From: Formicarius rufipectus
Lineage: Eukaryota > Chordata > Aves > Passeriformes > Formicariidae
Reading direction: 5' to 3'
Length of the DNA stretch: 64,000 nt
Assembly (NCBI GenBank): GCA_013399695.1
Contig: VXAU01002312.1
Coordinates: 1-64,000, forward strand
Shown: positions 60,501 to 64,000 of the stretch, one piece after another
Numbering within the stretch: the first letter of the stretch is position 1
Layout of the letters: each line of letters starts with the position of its first letter
The notes under the pieces: model-generated
Told to the model about the DNA's origin: nothing
The model's database searches: none
Seen by the model: only the letters and a program-made list of their open reading frames with translations
Position numbers and translations under genes: made by a program

Positions 60501-63349
60501 TTCCATCACCTCAAACCACACATCACATTTAAAAGCAATTCTACATCCATGCAACTTCTACTAGTCTGAAACTGGTATCAGTCAAAAGGCTGCTGGACTT
60601 AAATTCATTAGTGCCACTGCTGGCAGCCAGTACTGACTGAAGTGTGAAAAACCAAAGTACTGTAATGCATTGCTGGAGTGTGTTCTAAAGATGATAAGAT
60701 TATTTATCTTCTGCTAAACTCTAACAATTTAGCTGAGTGCTATTTGATCAGTTTGGATGGTGCATCCCTCACAACCAAAACACAATGCTTTTTATAAAAA
60801 TAATTGTGTTCTGAGAGATTACAGCCCTGTGTCTTGTTCACTATATGGAATGTACTTCAGAGGTTAAGATGACTGTTTTGGACAAACAGAATAAAGATGT
60901 TCTTATCTAATATTTGTATTCTGAAGGGCAGAGGGTTGAAAGAACGTCACTCTGGGTAGACACTTTTTTTCTCTGCTGGTAAAGCAGACTAATACAGAAA
61001 ATCTCATACTGCATTGCTTTTTCCCATATGTCTATCATGAGTTGTAACCTTCTCTTTTACTGTCAGATTATTTTGTTCAACACTGAATTTAATTCTGTGA
61101 TTGCACATGTGTACATATATGTGCATAAATGTGAATTACATAGAAATAGTATATAAAATTATTAGTACTTTTGATGAGTTAGAAATTGAAAAATAAGCAA
61201 TTTGGAAAAATAGGACACAGCTCTTTGTTAGTCTATTATTCTCCTAAGAAAGTAGTAGCAGGAAATATTATTTTGCTGGGTTTCACACATTTTAAATAAC
61301 AGTAAAAGAAATGTCATATTTTTTTAATTTCATGAATGAGTGAAGAACATTATTGTGAGTGTGAGTCGCAGTCAGTCTGCAAGAACTAATTGATACCAAC
61401 TGCAGCAGGAAAAGCAAGGCCAGGTATTCTGCTTTTTCTCAGAATTATTCTGCTCCATCCTATGAATGTATCACATCTAATATTCATATGGATTTTAAAT
61501 GTTTTCAACAGATTTTAGAAAACAAAAAGTTGAAATGAAACCACTCCCTATGAGATTCTTGACACTCCTCATCCACTCAGTGTTTCCTCTGTGACACCTG
61601 CCTGTGAATTGCCCCATTGCATCTCAGCTGAACACGGGATACATTCCTCTTTTTCCCAGTCTGAAGCTATCAGTGCTGCTGCACAGTCATAAGCAACTGG
61701 TTTTGGTCCAGCTGAGAGGCTGGTGCTTTGAATGGTGGGTAAAGGTTTTGCTATACCGAGTTTGATTGCTCTGTGTCTAGTGGGTTTGCGACAGATGCCT
61801 CAAAAGTGACACGAAATGCTGCGTGCTGAATTGAAGGAGTGCAGTTAACCCTGCAGTTAACTACAGTGAACTGACCTGCCACTGACCCAATGGGCTCCAC
61901 TGAGCTGTAGGACTGGAGTGCAGGCTACCAGGTATCATGTATGTTAAATGTGTGACCTTTAAGCTTACGCACCTCTGCAATCTGCCTCTATGCTCTGCTG
62001 GCCTTTTCTGGGTTTTAAAGCAGTCTGAAGATAAGTTAATGTACCTGTCATCTTGCCCCCAGTGAGATTTGTGCCTAGTCTTTCAGTGATCTCTCCAGTA
62101 ATGCTGCTTTCCTATTTTACGGTTTTGATTCCCCCATATTGTAGATTTAGTTTTATTTTTATTTTTTTGTAGATGTTCCCTGGAGCCAAAACAGAAGGAA
62201 GAGGAAATCTTTTCTGTAAAGTCTTACATTTATGAGGCTTATGATGATAAGGAGGGGGAAGATACTTAAAAAATAACTCCCGTTGTTTTTAAACCTCTGT
62301 TCACATTTTAAAATGATCTGTGGAACACGGTTTTGTGTCTATAAAACAACCCAAAATTATCTTCTGATGTTCTTATTAATAAAGCAGGTGGCTCATCTTT
62401 CCAAATTCCATTTTAGCCATGCAGTGATTTTCAATGAAACCTGACATGTTCATTTTTGCCAGACTTAGCAGCCCCCAAGGCTTGTTGAAAGTCCTTCTTA
62501 ATAGATTAGTTTTCTTTGCTGAAGCTGTAGCATCTCTTGTATTTGTAAAGATTTAGTTCTTTTACATCTGTATTAGTTGCTGCTGTATTAGCAAGCTGAC
62601 TCTAGTGACACAGTTTAATAAACTAGGCTGGTTATACAATGCTGAAGTACAATATATTCTAGAAAATATTTAGTTAACACCTTTAAATATTAGCAGCTGT
62701 ATTTTCATTTTTCCATTTATTGTAGAGAATTGATTCTTGGGAACCTATTGGCATAATTGATGTCAGCTGGGAAATTACAGCCAGCCTTGTAAATATGTTA
62801 ATTATCATGGCAAATGATGGAGAGCACTGGGACGAATCCAGATCTGGTTTGAATCCACTGACTTCACCATGAGCCCATAATGAATTTCACTTGTTAATCA
62901 CATGATTATGTTCAAAAATGCCTCCCAGATTCCTGGTTCACATTTTATTAAGAAAGACAGTCTGCTAGCTGCCCATTAAGATACTCTGCTTGGCAGAGTG
63001 GATAAGCAGTCATACTTTTTGAACCAGTGTGGGTATTTACTTCTAACTGTGTGAATAGGGTAATGATGAGCTAAGAAATGTTGATAAAAGGCATTGCTTT
63101 TGTGATCTTGCATCCAGCACAGAATGAGAAAAGGATGTTTTTGTTTGAGCATGTCTATGGTTTTTATCTAAAAAGAATAAGCATGGATCTTTCTTTCCTC
63201 TAGCGTCTCTACAGCCTTGTTTTATTCAATTTAACTTTTCAAGAACGGCACCAGCTGCAACGTACCCATCTCCCTCTAGACTTTGAAACCTGAAGTGGCA
63301 TTAAGCTTTACCCATCAAGAAGTTTCAATTATTCATCAGCATTCTTAGC
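57569..63349. other. Gene-free stretch
   Basis: AT-rich, no gene recognised. A block at 62.70-62.88 kb and a shorter one near 58.29-58.35 kb look like conserved non-coding DNA and are discussed in the findings. The word GGAGATGGACACAA occurs twice about 70 bases apart near 59.88 and 59.95 kb, a minor local duplication. Confidence 0.6.
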
Positions 63350-63650
63350 TAACTGGGGAGCTCCCAGCTGATTGGAGACTAGCCAATGTGACACCCATCT
63401 GCAAGAAGCATTAGAATGAGACTATGGGGAACTACATGCCTGTCAGCCTGACTTCATTGCCAGGGATGGTCATGGAGCAAGTCACTGTGAGTGCCATCGT
63501 GTGACACATGCAGGACAGTCAGGGGATGAGACCCAGCCAGTATGGGTTTATGAAAGGTAGGTCCTCTTTGGCTAACCTGATCTCTTTCTGTGGTAAGGTG
63601 AGACACTTAATGCATGAGGGAAGGGCTATGGATGCTGTGTACCTTGACAC
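63350..63650 (+). mobile_element. CR1 LINE, reverse-transcriptase fragment (dead)
   Basis: About 300 bases of CR1 ORF2 in plus orientation. One continuous frame from 63364 reads PADWRLANVTPICKK, then GNYMPVSLTSLPG, VMEQ, QYGFMKGRSSLANL and finally EGRAMDAVYLD. These match the CR1/LINE reverse-transcriptase blocks just before and into motif A, whose aspartate in YLD is the first catalytic residue. The frame is broken by two stops, TAG at 63412 and TGA at 63502, without frameshifts. The similarity ends right after motif A, so the rest of the RT domain is missing. It is an old, inactive fragment with neither the 5' ORF nor the 3' tail. Confidence 0.93.
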
Positions 63651-64000
63651 ACTGAAACTTGCATACTTCCCCTGTGTGCTGGTCAAGCAGAAGCTATGTG
63701 AAATGCAAAAAGCATTGTCAGCAGGAGGGCCTGAATCTCCTGCTGCATCTTCCCAGGTTTGGGCATGTGGGCATGGTTTGAAAGGCTCAGAAGAGAGTCA
63801 TCATACACTTCCTTAGATCTCTAGAGCATGGCAGCTCTGGCTCTTGTGTTAGATGCGGCATCTGGATCTCTTCTCAAACTCCTGGTACTGCCAAAATGAA
63901 CCTTTTTATGTATCTTAGGTGATGAGTGGGAGCCGGTGAGTTGCAGAAGCTCTCCCAGTCAACCTTTTACTTTTAAGGGATGCTTACTAAGCCATAGGAT
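63651..64000. other. Unassigned sequence after CR1 fragment
   Basis: The sequence no longer follows CR1 and I recognise nothing else in it. The frame continuing from the CR1 fragment stays open to about 63816 but is unlike any RT. It may be unrelated host sequence after a deletion, or the edge of another repeat. Confidence 0.5.

Noticed and set aside
1..64000. CRISPR arrays, prokaryotic operons, phage or plasmid features
   Set aside because: No regularly spaced direct repeats, no coding density, and repeats (CR1) and composition are those of a vertebrate nuclear genome.

Overview
The window looks like non-coding nuclear DNA from a bird or, less likely, another sauropsid. It is AT-rich and single-copy in character. 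There is no dense ORF organisation, no prokaryotic operon structure and no coding sequence I can recognise. The taxonomic clue is the repeat content. I see three clear CR1 LINE fragments and one short CR1 3' end. These carry the CR1 hallmarks: 3' tails such as GTCCCTTCCAAC followed by ATTCTGTGATTCTGTGA, and a reverse-transcriptase fragment reading GFMKGRSSLANL. Together they cover only about 1.2 kb (about 2%), and no mammalian Alu- or L1-type repeats are visible. Low density of old, truncated CR1 is typical of birds. The T-tract assembly gap (8 Ns) and two isolated Ns indicate a draft assembly.

Layout. 0-14 kb: unremarkable AT-rich DNA with a T/G-rich tract at 7.5 kb and a striking A/C-only tract at 9.86-10.14 kb. 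14.1-14.6 kb: a long imperfect inverted repeat (arms about 110 bp, roughly 85% identical, about 290 bp apart), the best structural feature of the window. 14.6-25 kb: mostly featureless, with a possible ancient MIR-like SINE at 17.4 kb and two GC-richer islands (19.6-20.45 kb, 22.55-22.87 kb) that may be old transposon remnants. 25.26-25.4 kb: a well-formed polyadenylation arrangement on the minus strand next to a CTCF-like motif. 25-36 kb: AT-rich with simple repeats and the gap. 36.0-36.6 kb: minus-strand CR1. 36.6-54 kb: AT-rich, with several short perfect hairpins. 54-64 kb: three plus-strand CR1 fragments, the last being an RT-domain piece with two in-frame stops.

Interpretation. The window is most likely intergenic DNA or the interior of a large intron. 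Homopolymer runs of T clearly outnumber runs of A on the plus strand. That would fit long-term transcription of the plus strand (a large plus-strand intron), but this is inference. Several blocks (for example 62.7-62.9 kb, 50.6 kb and 23.5 kb) read like conserved non-coding regulatory DNA, but only cross-species alignment can show it. I found no RNA gene, CRISPR array, intact mobile element or previously undescribed biological system. The inverted repeat at 14 kb is the item I would check first.
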